Shown here: positions 43,817-52,522 of the stretch, piece after piece
Numbering within the stretch: the first letter of the stretch is position 1
Layout of the letters: each line of letters starts with the position of its first letter
Made by a program: the position numbers and the translations under genes
Assembly (NCBI GenBank): GCA_032027205.1
Contig: JAVSMN010000001.1
Span: 3,847,418-3,911,417 of the forward strand
DNA length: 64,000 bases
Origin: Zeimonas sp032027205
GTDB lineage: Bacteria; Pseudomonadota; Gammaproteobacteria; Burkholderiales; Burkholderiaceae_E
Reading direction: 5' to 3'
Notes under the pieces: model-generated
The model's database searches: none
Told to the model about the DNA's origin: nothing
The model's input: the letters and a program-made list of their open reading frames with translations, nothing else

Positions 43817-46234
43817 CTACGACTCTTCGCTTCGGGGCCCCGAGCGAAGCCTCGCGCCAACAAACCGGGTGAGCCGGGAGACGATCGCCTCGACTGCTTC
43901 GGCCGCCTCGGCTTCGCTCAAGGTACGCCGAGTATCTTGCATCCACAGGCGGAAGGCAAGACTTTTTTCCTTATTTTCCAATCCCTTACCGCGATATTCG
44001 TCGAACAGCCGCACGTTTCGCACGACCGCTGCGGCGGGCGCCAATGCCCTCGCCTCGTCGATTTCGGCGAGCACGCGGGCGGCCGGAAGGTCGGCATCGA
44101 CGACCACGGCGAGGTCGCGCACGATCGGCGGGAAACGCGAGCTCTCCTCGTGTGCCGGCACCTGGCGCACGAGCGCCGGAGCCAGGTCGATCTCGGCGAC
44201 GATCGGCGCAAGCGGCAACTCGAGTTCGTGCTGCAGTTGCGGATGCAGCTCGCCGATCCAGCCGATCGCCTCGCCGGCGCAGACGACGCGCGCGCTGCGC
44301 CCCGGGTGCAGTGCCGCGTGCGATGCCGCTTCGAATCGCAATTGCGGCGCGACGAGCGCCTCGAGATCGCCCTTCAGGTCGAAGAAGTCGGTGCGACGCG
44401 CCGCGGTTCCCCACTGCTCGTCGAACTGCGGGCCGTAGGCCAGCAGGCCCACGCGCTGCGGCTGCGCGATGCCCATCACGTGATGCGCGTCGGCGACGCG
44501 GCCCGCGTCGGCAGCGAACACGCGCCCGATTTCGAAGACGCGCACGCGCGCCGCCTTGCGGTTGAGGTTCGCGCGCAGCGTCTCCACCAACCCGGCCCAC
44601 AGCGTCGTGCGCATCACGTCCATCTGCGCGGCGATCGGGTTGAGCAGGCGGATCGGCTCGCCGCTGCCCAGGCGGCGATCGAGCGCCGACTCGACGAAAC
44701 TGTAGGTGACCACCTCCTGGTAGTCGCGCGCGGCGATCGCACGCGCCAGTTGCGCGACGCTGCGGCGCGATTCGGGCACCGCGCGTATCGGCATCGGTCC
44801 CACCGGCGGGCGTACCGGCAGCCGTTCGTAGCCCCAGATGCGCACGACCTCCTCGATCAGGTCTTCCTCGATCTGCAGGTCGAAGCGATACGACGGCGGC
44901 TGAACGAGGAAGTCGCCGCCGTCGCGGCGCGCGGGCAGGCGCAGCCGCTCGAAGACCGCGGCGATCTCGTCGTCGGCGATATCGACGCCGATCACCTTGC
45001 GCGCGCGATCGGCGCGCAGGCGCACCGGCTCGCGCGCCGGCAGCCCGGTGACGACGTCGTCGATCGGGCCGACCTGCCCGCCACAGACATCGACGATCAG
45101 CCGCGTGATGTACTCGAGATGCTCGACGGTGCTCGCCGGGTCGACGCCACGCTCGAAGCGCGCGCCGGCGTCGGTGGCGAGGTTGTAGCGGCGCGGGCGC
45201 CCGGCGATCGCCGCCGGCCACCAGAAAGCGGCCTCGACGTAGACGTTGCGCGTTTCGCCGGAAACCGCGGTGGCTTCGCCGCCCATGATGCCGGCCAGGC
45301 TCTCGACGCGATCGCCGGCGGCAATGACGCCCACGCCCGCATCGAGCTCGACGGTCTGGCCGTTGAGCAGCTCTAGACTTTCTCCGTCGCGGCCCCAACG
45401 CACTTCGAGACCGCCGTCGATGCGGTCGAGGTCGAACACGTGCGTCGGTCGGCCAAGCTCGAGCATCACGTAATTCGAGATGTCGACGAGCGCCGTGATG
45501 CTGCGCTGTCCGGCGCGCTCGAGCCGGCGCTTCATCCATTCGGGTGTCGGAGCGGCAGGGTCGACGCCCCGCACGACGCGCCCGGAGAAGCGCCCGCACA
45601 GGTCGGGGGCGAGCACGCGCACCGGCAGGCGATCGTCGAGCGTGGGCGCGACCGGCTCGAACGCGGGCGCATCGAGCGGCGCGCCGCTCAGCGCGGCCAG
45701 CTCGCGCGCCACGCCGAACACGCTCATGCAATGCGCGAGGTTCGGCGTGAGCTTGATCTCGAACACCGCCTCGTCGAGCGCGAGCGCCTCGCGCAGGTCG
45801 GCGCCGAGCGCCAACGCAGAGTCGAGCGACAGGATGCCCGAGTGATCTTCCGACAACCCGAGCTCGCGCGCCGAGCAGAGCATCCCTTCGCTGGCGACGC
45901 CGCGCATCTTCACCGGCTTGATCTTCATTCCGCCGGGCAGTTCCGCCCCGGGCAGCGCGCAGGCCACCTGCATGCCGGCAGCGACGTTCGGCGCGCCGCA
46001 GACGATCGTGCGCATCGTGCCGTTCCCGGCGTCGACCGTGCAGACGGTCAGCCGGTCGGCGTCGGGATGACGCGATGCCTCGACGACGCGCGCGACGACG
46101 ACGCCGTGGAACGCCGGCGCGGCGCGCACGGTTTCCTCGACCTCCAGGCCCGCCATCGTCAGGCGCTCGGCGATCTCGTCGGCGTCCCAGTCGGGCGAAA
46201 CGAAGCGCCGTAGCCAGCTCTCGGGAATGCGCAT
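43817..46234 (-). CDS. pheT: Phenylalanine-tRNA ligase beta subunit
   Basis: 805 residues from the ATG at 46234 (MRIPESWLRRF, the standard start; the frame is open further up but non-coding). Domains in order: tRNA-binding EMAP-like region (HPDADRLTVCTVDAG), B3/4, B5, the catalytic-like core, and the C-terminal anticodon-binding FDX-ACB domain (SSRFPPIVRDLAVVVDAD). It pairs with PheS in the tetramer that charges tRNA-Phe. It starts ten bases after pheS. Confidence 0.96.
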   Translation of the reverse strand: MRIPESWLRRFVSPDWDADEIAERLTMAGLEVEETVRAAPAFHGVVVARVVEASRHPDADRLTVCTVDAGNGTMRTIVCGAPNVAAGMQVACALPGAELPGGMKIKPVKMRGVASEGMLCSARELGLSEDHSGILSLDSALALGADLREALALDEAVFEIKLTPNLAHCMSVFGVARELAALSGAPLDAPAFEPVAPTLDDRLPVRVLAPDLCGRFSGRVVRGVDPAAPTPEWMKRRLERAGQRSITALVDISNYVMLELGRPTHVFDLDRIDGGLEVRWGRDGESLELLNGQTVELDAGVGVIAAGDRVESLAGIMGGEATAVSGETRNVYVEAAFWWPAAIAGRPRRYNLATDAGARFERGVDPASTVEHLEYITRLIVDVCGGQVGPIDDVVTGLPAREPVRLRADRARKVIGVDIADDEIAAVFERLRLPARRDGGDFLVQPPSYRFDLQIEEDLIEEVVRIWGYERLPVRPPVGPMPIRAVPESRRSVAQLARAIAARDYQEVVTYSFVESALDRRLGSGEPIRLLNPIAAQMDVMRTTLWAGLVETLRANLNRKAARVRVFEIGRVFAADAGRVADAHHVMGIAQPQRVGLLAYGPQFDEQWGTAARRTDFFDLKGDLEALVAPQLRFEAASHAALHPGRSARVVCAGEAIGWIGELHPQLQHELELPLAPIVAEIDLAPALVRQVPAHEESSRFPPIVRDLAVVVDADLPAARVLAEIDEARALAPAAAVVRNVRLFDEYRGKGLENKEKSLAFRLWMQDTRRTLSEAEAAEAVEAIVSRLTRFVGARLRSGPRSEES

Positions 46235-46244
46235 GAGGACTCGG

Positions 46245-47273
46245 TCAGCCGTTGAACTGCTGCAGAAAGCGCAGGTCGTTCTCGTAGAACAGGCGCAGGT
46301 CGCCAACGCCGTAGCGCAGCATCGCCAGGCGCTCGATGCCCGAGCCGAAGGCGAAGCCGATGTAGCGCTCAGGGTCGAGGCCGAAATTGCGCACGACGTT
46401 CGGGTGCACCTGGCCCGAGCCGCTCACCTCAAGCCAGCGCCCGGCCAGCGGACCGTCGGCGAAGCGCATGTCGATCTCGGCCGACGGCTCGGTGAACGGG
46501 AAATACGACGGGCGGAAGCGCACGTCGAGGTCGTCGCGCTCGAAGAAGCGGCGCAGGAAATCGGCGTAGACGCTCTTCAGGTCGGTGAAGCTCACGTGCT
46601 CGTCGATCCACAGCCCTTCGAACTGATGGAACATCGGCGAGTGCGTGGCGTCGGAGTCGACGCGATAGGTCTTGCCCGGCGCGATCACGCGGATCGGCGG
46701 CTCGTGCGTGCGCGCGTAGCGCACCTGCACCGGACTCGTGTGCGTGCGCAGCAGCAGTTGGCGGCCGTCGGCGTCGCGCGCATCGACGTAGAAGGTGTCG
46801 TGCATCGAACGCGCCGGATGGTCGGGCGGCGTGTTCAACGCGGTGAAGTTGAAGAAGTCTTCCTCGATCTCGGGCCCGTCGGCCACGTCGAAGCCGATCG
46901 AACGGAAGATCGCCTCGACGCGCTCGATCGTGCGCGTGAGCGGATGCAGGCCGCCTGCGCCGAGGCCGCGCCCGGGCAGCGTGACGTCGATCGCCTCCTG
47001 CGCGAGACGCTCGCGCAGCGCCTCGGCGGCGAGCATCGCCTCGCGCGCGTTGATCGCCGCCTCGATGCGCTGCTTCGTCTCGTTCAGCGCGCGTCCGGCG
47101 CCGGCGCGTTCGGCCGGCGACAGCGCGCCGAGCTTCTTCATCTCGGCGCTCAACGCGCCGTCCTTGCCCAGCGCGCGCGACTTCGCGTTGGCCAGTTCGT
47201 GCGAATTGCGGGCGGCGCCGATCTCGCCGAGCAGGCGATCGATCGTCGCCGCCCACTCGGCGGAGGCGTTCAT
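46245..47273 (-). CDS. pheS: Phenylalanine-tRNA ligase alpha subunit
   Basis: 342 residues from the ATG at 47273. The N-terminal coiled coil is followed by a class II catalytic core: motif 2 region RTHTSPVQVRYARTHEPPIRV, FHQFEGLWID, PSYFPFTEPSAEIDM, and motif 3 GFAFGSGIERLAMLRYG. It carries the active site for phenylalanine activation. It is 23 bases downstream of rplT and just upstream of pheT. Confidence 0.96.
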   Translation of the reverse strand: MNASAEWAATIDRLLGEIGAARNSHELANAKSRALGKDGALSAEMKKLGALSPAERAGAGRALNETKQRIEAAINAREAMLAAEALRERLAQEAIDVTLPGRGLGAGGLHPLTRTIERVEAIFRSIGFDVADGPEIEEDFFNFTALNTPPDHPARSMHDTFYVDARDADGRQLLLRTHTSPVQVRYARTHEPPIRVIAPGKTYRVDSDATHSPMFHQFEGLWIDEHVSFTDLKSVYADFLRRFFERDDLDVRFRPSYFPFTEPSAEIDMRFADGPLAGRWLEVSGSGQVHPNVVRNFGLDPERYIGFAFGSGIERLAMLRYGVGDLRLFYENDLRFLQQFNG

Positions 47274-47296
47274 CGAGGGTCGTCCGCCGCGCCGGC

Positions 47297-47659
47297 TCAG
47301 GCGGCGCCGAGCGAGGCCTTGACCTGCGCGACGATCGCCGCGAAGGCCGGCTTGTCGGCCACGGCGAGGTCGGCGAGCACCTTGCGGTCGAGGCCGATCG
47401 ACGCCTTGTTCAATCCGGCGATGAACGTGCTGTAGTTCATGCCGTGCTCGCGCACCGCGGCATTGATGCGCGTGATCCACAGCGCGCGGAACACGCGCTT
47501 CTTCGTGCGGCGGTCACGGTAGGCGTACTGGCCCGCCTTCATCACCGCCTGCTTGGCGACGCGATAGACGTTGCCGCGGCGGCCACGGAAGCCGCGTGCA
47601 GCGGCGAGAACTTTCTTGTGGCGCGCGCGCGCCGTCACTCCACGCTTTACTCGGGGCAT
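47297..47659 (-). CDS. rplT: 50S ribosomal protein L20
   Basis: 120 residues, canonical: MPRVKRGVTARARHKKVLA, GRRGNVYRVAKQAVMKAGQY and RRTKKRVFRALWITRIN. It binds 23S rRNA early in assembly and in other proteobacteria represses translation of its own operon. It follows rpmI by 12 bases. Confidence 0.98.
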   Translation of the reverse strand: MPRVKRGVTARARHKKVLAAARGFRGRRGNVYRVAKQAVMKAGQYAYRDRRTKKRVFRALWITRINAAVREHGMNYSTFIAGLNKASIGLDRKVLADLAVADKPAFAAIVAQVKASLGAA

Positions 47660-47671
47660 CGTGCGCTCTCC

Positions 47672-47869
47672 TTATGCGTACGGCAGCAGGGCCTTGATCG
47701 CCGGCGCATCGACCGCGGCGACTTCGGTGGTGCCACGCAGCTGACGCTTGTTCTTCGTGGTCTTCTTGGTCAGGATGTGGCGCTTGAACGCCTGCGCGCG
47801 CTTGACGCTGCCCGAGGGACGCACGCGGAACCGCTTCGCGGCGCCTCGCTTGGTTTTCATCTTCGGCAT
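47672..47869 (-). CDS. rpmI: 50S ribosomal protein L35
   Basis: 65 residues, canonical MPKMKTKRGAAKRFRVRPSG start and HILTKKTTKNKRQLRG core. It lies between infC and rplT. The 164 bases between infC and rpmI contain a long palindrome and several GC-rich inverted repeats and are a likely place for ribosomal-protein feedback control. Confidence 0.97.
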   Translation of the reverse strand: MPKMKTKRGAAKRFRVRPSGSVKRAQAFKRHILTKKTTKNKRQLRGTTEVAAVDAPAIKALLPYA

Positions 47870-48002
47870 GATTGCCTTGCCTTCTTCGATTGCCTCGTCG
47901 GGTGTCCAGCAACCTGCCGGAACTTCGGGGACCCGCTCGGCTTCTGAGGCGCCACATCGGCGGCGCCGTTCCCTTGCCGCGCCGCACCGGCAGCGCCTTG
48001 CG

Positions 48003-48030
48003 TTTCCGTCGCCGCATGCGGCGACGGAAA
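48003..48030. repeat. 28-bp perfect palindrome downstream of infC
   Basis: TTTCCGTCGCCGCA followed by its exact reverse complement. In the minus-strand transcript it forms a stem of 12 bp with a CATG loop, beginning three bases after the infC stop codon. There is no T-run in the direction of transcription, so it is more likely a processing or attenuation element than a full terminator. Confidence 0.85.
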
Positions 48031-48033
48031 ATC

Positions 48034-48555
48034 CTATTTCTTGCGTTTCGGCGAGATCACCATGATCATCTGCCGCCCTTCGAGCCGCGGCATCTGCTCG
48101 ACCTGCGCCAGGTCTTCCACGTCGTTGCGTACCCGCTCGAGCAGCCGCACGCCGAACTCCTGGTGCGCCATCTCGCGGCCGCGGAAACGCAGCGTGATCT
48201 TCGCCTTGTCGCCCTCTTCGAGGAAGCGGCGGAGGTTGCGCAGCTTGACCTGGTAGTCGCCTTCGTCGGTGCCGGGCCGGAATTTCACTTCCTTGACCTG
48301 GATGATCTTCTGCTTGGCCCGCGCCTCGTGCTGGCGCTTCTGTTCCTGGTACTTGAACTTGCCGTAGTCCATGAGTCGGGCTACGGGGGGCCTGGCCTGG
48401 GGCGCGATCTCGACGAGGTCGACTTCCGCATCTTCGGCCATTCGAAGTGCGTCCCGCAGGCTGACGATGCCGATCGGCTCGTTGTCGATGCCGACCAACC
48501 TCAGTTCGGGGACGTTGATTTCGCCGTTGATGCGATGCGGACGTTCAGTAGCGAT
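48034..48555 (-). CDS. infC: Translation initiation factor IF-3 with ATC start codon
   Basis: 173 residues when started at ATC 48555: IATERPHRINGEINVPELRLVG, matching the normal IF-3 N-terminus, with GGAG eight bases before. The first conventional start in frame is TTG at 48498, which would remove the conserved RINGEI segment. The core IDNEPIGIVSLRDALRMAE, LMDYGKFKYQEQKRQ and IKFR-type VKEVKFRPGTDEGDY are intact. Rare AUH starts are known for infC and let IF-3 control its own translation. It follows thrS by 86 bases. Confidence 0.94.
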   Translation of the reverse strand: MATERPHRINGEINVPELRLVGIDNEPIGIVSLRDALRMAEDAEVDLVEIAPQARPPVARLMDYGKFKYQEQKRQHEARAKQKIIQVKEVKFRPGTDEGDYQVKLRNLRRFLEEGDKAKITLRFRGREMAHQEFGVRLLERVRNDVEDLAQVEQMPRLEGRQMIMVISPKRKK

Positions 48556-48641
48556 GCTGCGTTCTCCGGTTCGTTAGAAGAAAAAGCCGAACGCAACGCC
48601 AAAAGCAACGACGACGCCCGCTCCCCGGGGAGCACGACGAG

Positions 48642-50561
48642 TCATTGCGGTTGGGATCGCTTCAGCGCGACGTCTTCGGACAGCCGCGCCGCGAACGCCC
48701 CGACGTCGAGGACGCCGACCTCGGCGCCCCCGCGCGCGCGCACGGCTACCTTGCCAGCCTGCCGCTCCTTGTCGCCGACGACGAGAATGTACGGAACCTT
48801 CTGCAGGCTGTGCTCGCGAATTTTATAGTTGATCTTCTCATTCCGCAAATCGCATTCGACCCTAAATCCTTGTTTTGCGAGGCTTTCCGCGACCTCGCGG
48901 GCATAGGGTGCCTGTCCTTCGGTGATCGTCGCGACCACCGCCTGCACCGGGGCGAGCCACATCGGCATCGCGCCCGCATGGTTCTCGATCAGGATGCCGA
49001 TGAAGCGCTCCATCGAGCCGACAATCGCCCGGTGCAGCATCACCGGCACGCGCCGCGAGTTGTCTTCGGCAACATATTCGGCGCCGAGCAGCCCGGCCAT
49101 GTTGAAGTCGACCTGGATCGTTCCGCACTGCCAGGCGCGGCCGATCGCGTCCTTCAGCGTGTATTCGATCTTGGGGCCGTAGAAGGCGCCCTCGCCCGGG
49201 GCAATCGTGAACTCGACGCCGGCGCGGCGCAGGCTCTCCTCGAGCGCGGCCTCGGCCTTGTCCCACAGATCGTCGGAGCCCACCCGCATGTCGGGTCGCG
49301 TAGCGATGCGGTACAGGATGTGCTCGAAGCCGAAGTCGCTGTAGACCCGTTGCAGATCTCGGGTGAACGCGACGCACTCGTCGAGGATCTGATCTTCGGT
49401 GACGAACGCGTGGCCGTCGTCCTGCGTGAAGCCACGCACGCGCATGATCCCGTGCAGCGCGCCCGAAGGCTCGTTGCGATGGCACTGGCCGAATTCGCCG
49501 TAGCGCAGCGGCAGGTCGCGGTACGAACGCAGGTCGGACTTGAAGATCTGGATGTGCCCCGGGCAGTTCATCGGCTTGAGCGCATACGACCGGTTCTCCG
49601 ACTCGGTCGTGAACATGTTCTCGCGATAGTTCTGCCAGTGGCCGGTGCGTTCCCACAGACTCCGATCGAGGATCTGCGGGCCCTTCACCTCGAGGTAGCC
49701 GGTGTCGCGATAGACGCGACGCATGTACTGCTCGACCTGCTGCCAGATCGTCCAACCTTTCGGGTGCCAGAACACCAAGCCCGGCGCCTCGTCCTGCATG
49801 TGGAAGAGATCGAGCTCGCGCCCCAGCTTTCGATGATCGCGCTTCTCGGCTTCCTCGAGCATGTGCAGGTAGGCTTCCTGCTCCTCCTTCTTCGCCCACG
49901 CAGTACCGTAGATGCGCTGCAGCATCTCGTTGTTCGAGTCGCCGCGCCAGTACGCGCCGGCGAGCTTCATAAGCTTGAAGACCTTCAGCCGACCGGTGGA
50001 CGGCACGTGCGGCCCACGGCACAGGTCGACGAATTCGCCCTCGCGGTACAGCGTGATCGGTTCGCTCGACGGGATCGACGCGATGATCTCGGCCTTGTAG
50101 CGCTCGCCGATCGACTCGAAGAAGCGCACAGCCTCGTCGCGGTCCCAGCGCTCGCAGACTACCGGCTCGTCGCGCTTGGCGAGCTCGGACATCTTTGCCT
50201 CGATCGCCTGCAGGTCTTCGGGTGTGAACGGGCGTTTGTATGAGAAGTCGTAATAGAAGCCGTTTTCTATTACCGGGCCGATCGTGACCTGGGCGTCGGG
50301 AAACAGCGATTTCACCGCGTAGGCGAGCAGGTGCGCGGTGGAGTGGCGCAGCACGTCGAGCCCTTCCGGGTCGCGGTCGGTGACGATGGCCACCTTCGCA
50401 TCGCGCTCGATGCGATAGGAGGTGTCGACGAGTTTGCCGTCCACCTTGCCGGCGAGCGCGGCACGCGCGAGTCCGCTGCCGATCGACGCGGCGACGTCGG
50501 CAACGGTGGGCGGCGCGTCGAAACTGCGCTGCGAGCCGTCAGGAAGGGTGATCTGGACCAT
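48642..50561 (-). CDS. thrS: Threonine-tRNA ligase
   Basis: 639 residues from the ATG at 50561 (MVQITLPDGSQ, the standard TGS-domain start). The editing domain has RHSTAHLLAYAV, and the catalytic domain has zinc ligands in PMNCPGH, DDGHAF and MLHRAIVGS. The anticodon-binding domain is C-terminal (APVQAVVATITEGQ). It charges tRNA-Thr and heads the block infC-rpmI-rplT-pheST. A tRNA-Val gene lies upstream on the same strand. Confidence 0.97.
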   Translation of the reverse strand: MVQITLPDGSQRSFDAPPTVADVAASIGSGLARAALAGKVDGKLVDTSYRIERDAKVAIVTDRDPEGLDVLRHSTAHLLAYAVKSLFPDAQVTIGPVIENGFYYDFSYKRPFTPEDLQAIEAKMSELAKRDEPVVCERWDRDEAVRFFESIGERYKAEIIASIPSSEPITLYREGEFVDLCRGPHVPSTGRLKVFKLMKLAGAYWRGDSNNEMLQRIYGTAWAKKEEQEAYLHMLEEAEKRDHRKLGRELDLFHMQDEAPGLVFWHPKGWTIWQQVEQYMRRVYRDTGYLEVKGPQILDRSLWERTGHWQNYRENMFTTESENRSYALKPMNCPGHIQIFKSDLRSYRDLPLRYGEFGQCHRNEPSGALHGIMRVRGFTQDDGHAFVTEDQILDECVAFTRDLQRVYSDFGFEHILYRIATRPDMRVGSDDLWDKAEAALEESLRRAGVEFTIAPGEGAFYGPKIEYTLKDAIGRAWQCGTIQVDFNMAGLLGAEYVAEDNSRRVPVMLHRAIVGSMERFIGILIENHAGAMPMWLAPVQAVVATITEGQAPYAREVAESLAKQGFRVECDLRNEKINYKIREHSLQKVPYILVVGDKERQAGKVAVRARGGAEVGVLDVGAFAARLSEDVALKRSQPQ

Positions 50562-50670
50562 GCTGGATTCGGAGCCCGCGGGGAAGACGTCGATCAAAGA
50601 ACGCGCTCGACGTCCGTCTTGTCGAAATCTTCGCCGACGTAGACTCCCAGCGTGTTCGCCAAGGAACCGC

Positions 50671-50747
50671 TGGTAGGCGCGAGTGGACTCGAACCACCGA
50701 CCCCCACCATGTCAAGGTGGTGCTCTAACCAGCTGAGCTACGCGCCT
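50671..50747 (-). tRNA. tRNA-Val (anticodon GAC)
   Basis: A 77-nt cloverleaf on the minus strand with encoded CCA (50673-50671). Acceptor AGGCGCG pairs with CGCGCCT; the anticodon stem CCACC/GGTGG encloses TTGACAT, giving GAC; the T loop is GTTCGAGTC. Confidence 0.95.
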
Positions 50748-50805
50748 GAAAGCGCAAGAGTATATCGCAGTGCGGCGAACGTTGTCCGGCGTCGCTCGGC
50801 CTGCC

Positions 50806-52482
50806 TCATCGTTTTTCCGACAATGCGACGCGCGACAGCCAGACGACCGGGATTGCGCCGACCAGCACGATCATCAGCGCCGGCAGCGCGGCCTCGGCGA
50901 GGCGCTCGTCCGACGCGAACTGGTAAGTGACGACGGCGAGCGTGTCGAAATCGAAGGGGCGCAGCACGAGCGTCGCCGGCAACTCCTTGAGGCAGTCGAT
51001 GAAGACGAGCAGCGCCGCCGCGCCCACGCTGCGGCGCATCAGCGGCCAGTGAATCTCGCGTAGCACCTGCAGCGGGCGCCGCCCGAGGCTGCGGGCGCTC
51101 TGGTCCATCGACGGGCCGATGCGCGCGAGTCCCGACTCGATGCTCTGGTAGGCGACCGGGAAGAAGCGCACCGCGTAGGCGTAGATGCAGGCGATCGCGC
51201 TGCCACCGGCGAACAGCGCCGGCACGCCGAAGGCGGCGGTGATCGGCGCGAGCGCGCGATCGAGCCAGCCCGACAGAATCAGCAAGCCGACGCCGAGCAC
51301 GACGCCGGGCAGCGCATAGCCGGTATTCGCGAGCACCAGCGCGCCGCGCAACAGCGGCGCGGCGCCCAGGCGCGCCGCGTAGGTGGCGACGAGCGCGCCG
51401 GGCAGCACGACGAGCACGCCGCCGCCGGCAAGGATCGCCGTGTTGCGGATCCAGTCGGGCACCCGCGCGTCGAGGACCGCGCCGCCGCCGATCCATTCGG
51501 TGACGAGCAGGGTTGCGGGCAGCGCAAAACCGAAGATGATCGGCAGCGTGCAGACGAGCATCGCCCGCAGCGCGGCGCCGCCCTGCAGCCGGACGCGCGG
51601 GGCCGGTCTCGGGTTGCGCACGTGAAACTGCATGCGGCCGCGCTGGCCGCGCTCGACGAGCAGCAACGCGATGACGAGCACGAGCAGCATCGTCGCCAGG
51701 CGCGCCGCCCCTACCCGATCGCCCATCGCCTGCCACGCGCGGTAGATGCCGGCCGTGAATGAATCGACCGAGAAATAAGCGACAGTGCCGAAATCCGCCA
51801 GCGTTTCCATCAACGCAAGAGCGCAACCGGCCACCACCGCGGGGCGTGCGACCGGCCAGGTGATGCGCCACCACGCGCGACGACGACTCATGCCGAGCGA
51901 ACGGGCGGCGTCGGCCAGCGACGGACTGCGGTCGGCGAAAGCGGCACGCGCGAGCAGGTAGACATAGGGGTACAGCGCCAGGCCGAGGAACAGCCCCGCC
52001 GCCGGCCACGAATGGATGTCGGGAAACCAGTACTCGCCGACTTGGAGCCCGGTGAGCGCGCGAAAGCCCCGTTGCAGCGCCCCGTAGCTGGCGAGGAAGT
52101 CCGTGTACGCGTAGGCCATCACGAAGGCCGGCGTGGACAGCGGAAGCACCAGCATCCACGACAGCGCGCGTCGGCCCGGGAAGTCGTAGGCGGCGACGAG
52201 CCAACCGGTGCTCACGCCGATCCACAGCACGACGACCAGCACCATCGCCGCGAGCTTGGCGGTGGTGACCGCGTAGCGGGGCAGCACGGTGCCGAACAGG
52301 TGCGCGAGCGCTCCGCCTTCGACCGTGGGATCTGCGCTCGGACCCGAGAAGGCCAGCCAGACGACGGCGACGATCGGCAGCACGACGACCAGCGAGCCGA
52401 GGATCGAGCCCGCCTCGAGCAGTTGCGTGGAAAATACTCCGGTCGACGCGGCGCCCCGCCGCAACGTGCTGTTCGGCGTCAC
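50806..52482 (-). CDS. Fbp-type iron(III) ABC transporter permease
   Basis: 558 residues from the GTG at 52482, chosen because the divergent ATPase gene begins at 52523. It has about twelve membrane helices in two homologous halves, each with the EAA loop (LADAARSLGMSRRRAWWRITWPVARPA in the first, MDQSARSLGRRPLQVLREIHWPLMRR in the second). This two-in-one permease is typical of FbpB/SfuB iron(III) importers; thiamine or polyamine transporters are less likely. Its ATPase is encoded divergently, not in the same operon. No periplasmic binding protein for it lies in the window. Confidence 0.85.
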   Translation of the reverse strand: MTPNSTLRRGAASTGVFSTQLLEAGSILGSLVVVLPIVAVVWLAFSGPSADPTVEGGALAHLFGTVLPRYAVTTAKLAAMVLVVVLWIGVSTGWLVAAYDFPGRRALSWMLVLPLSTPAFVMAYAYTDFLASYGALQRGFRALTGLQVGEYWFPDIHSWPAAGLFLGLALYPYVYLLARAAFADRSPSLADAARSLGMSRRRAWWRITWPVARPAVVAGCALALMETLADFGTVAYFSVDSFTAGIYRAWQAMGDRVGAARLATMLLVLVIALLLVERGQRGRMQFHVRNPRPAPRVRLQGGAALRAMLVCTLPIIFGFALPATLLVTEWIGGGAVLDARVPDWIRNTAILAGGGVLVVLPGALVATYAARLGAAPLLRGALVLANTGYALPGVVLGVGLLILSGWLDRALAPITAAFGVPALFAGGSAIACIYAYAVRFFPVAYQSIESGLARIGPSMDQSARSLGRRPLQVLREIHWPLMRRSVGAAALLVFIDCLKELPATLVLRPFDFDTLAVVTYQFASDERLAEAALPALMIVLVGAIPVVWLSRVALSEKR

Positions 52483-52501
52483 GGTTGCTAGAATTCCTGA
52501 C

Positions 52502-52522
52502 TGCGAATTATAGGCATTTGCA
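52502..52522. promoter_or_regulatory. Fur-box-like palindrome in divergent Fbp promoter
   Basis: TGCGAATTATAGGCATTTGCA is an imperfect 7-7-7 inverted repeat (TGCGAAT / ATTTGCA), close to Fur sites of Burkholderiales, and it contains a perfect minus-strand TATAAT (-10) at 52512-52507. It ends directly before the ATPase ATG at 52523 and lies 20 bases before the permease GTG, so one site could repress both. Confidence 0.5.

Noticed and set aside
48620..48633. Palindrome GCTCCCCGGGGAGC after thrS as terminator
   Set aside because: It is a perfect 14-bp palindrome but has no T-run directly after and infC needs transcription through it; left as a minor structure.
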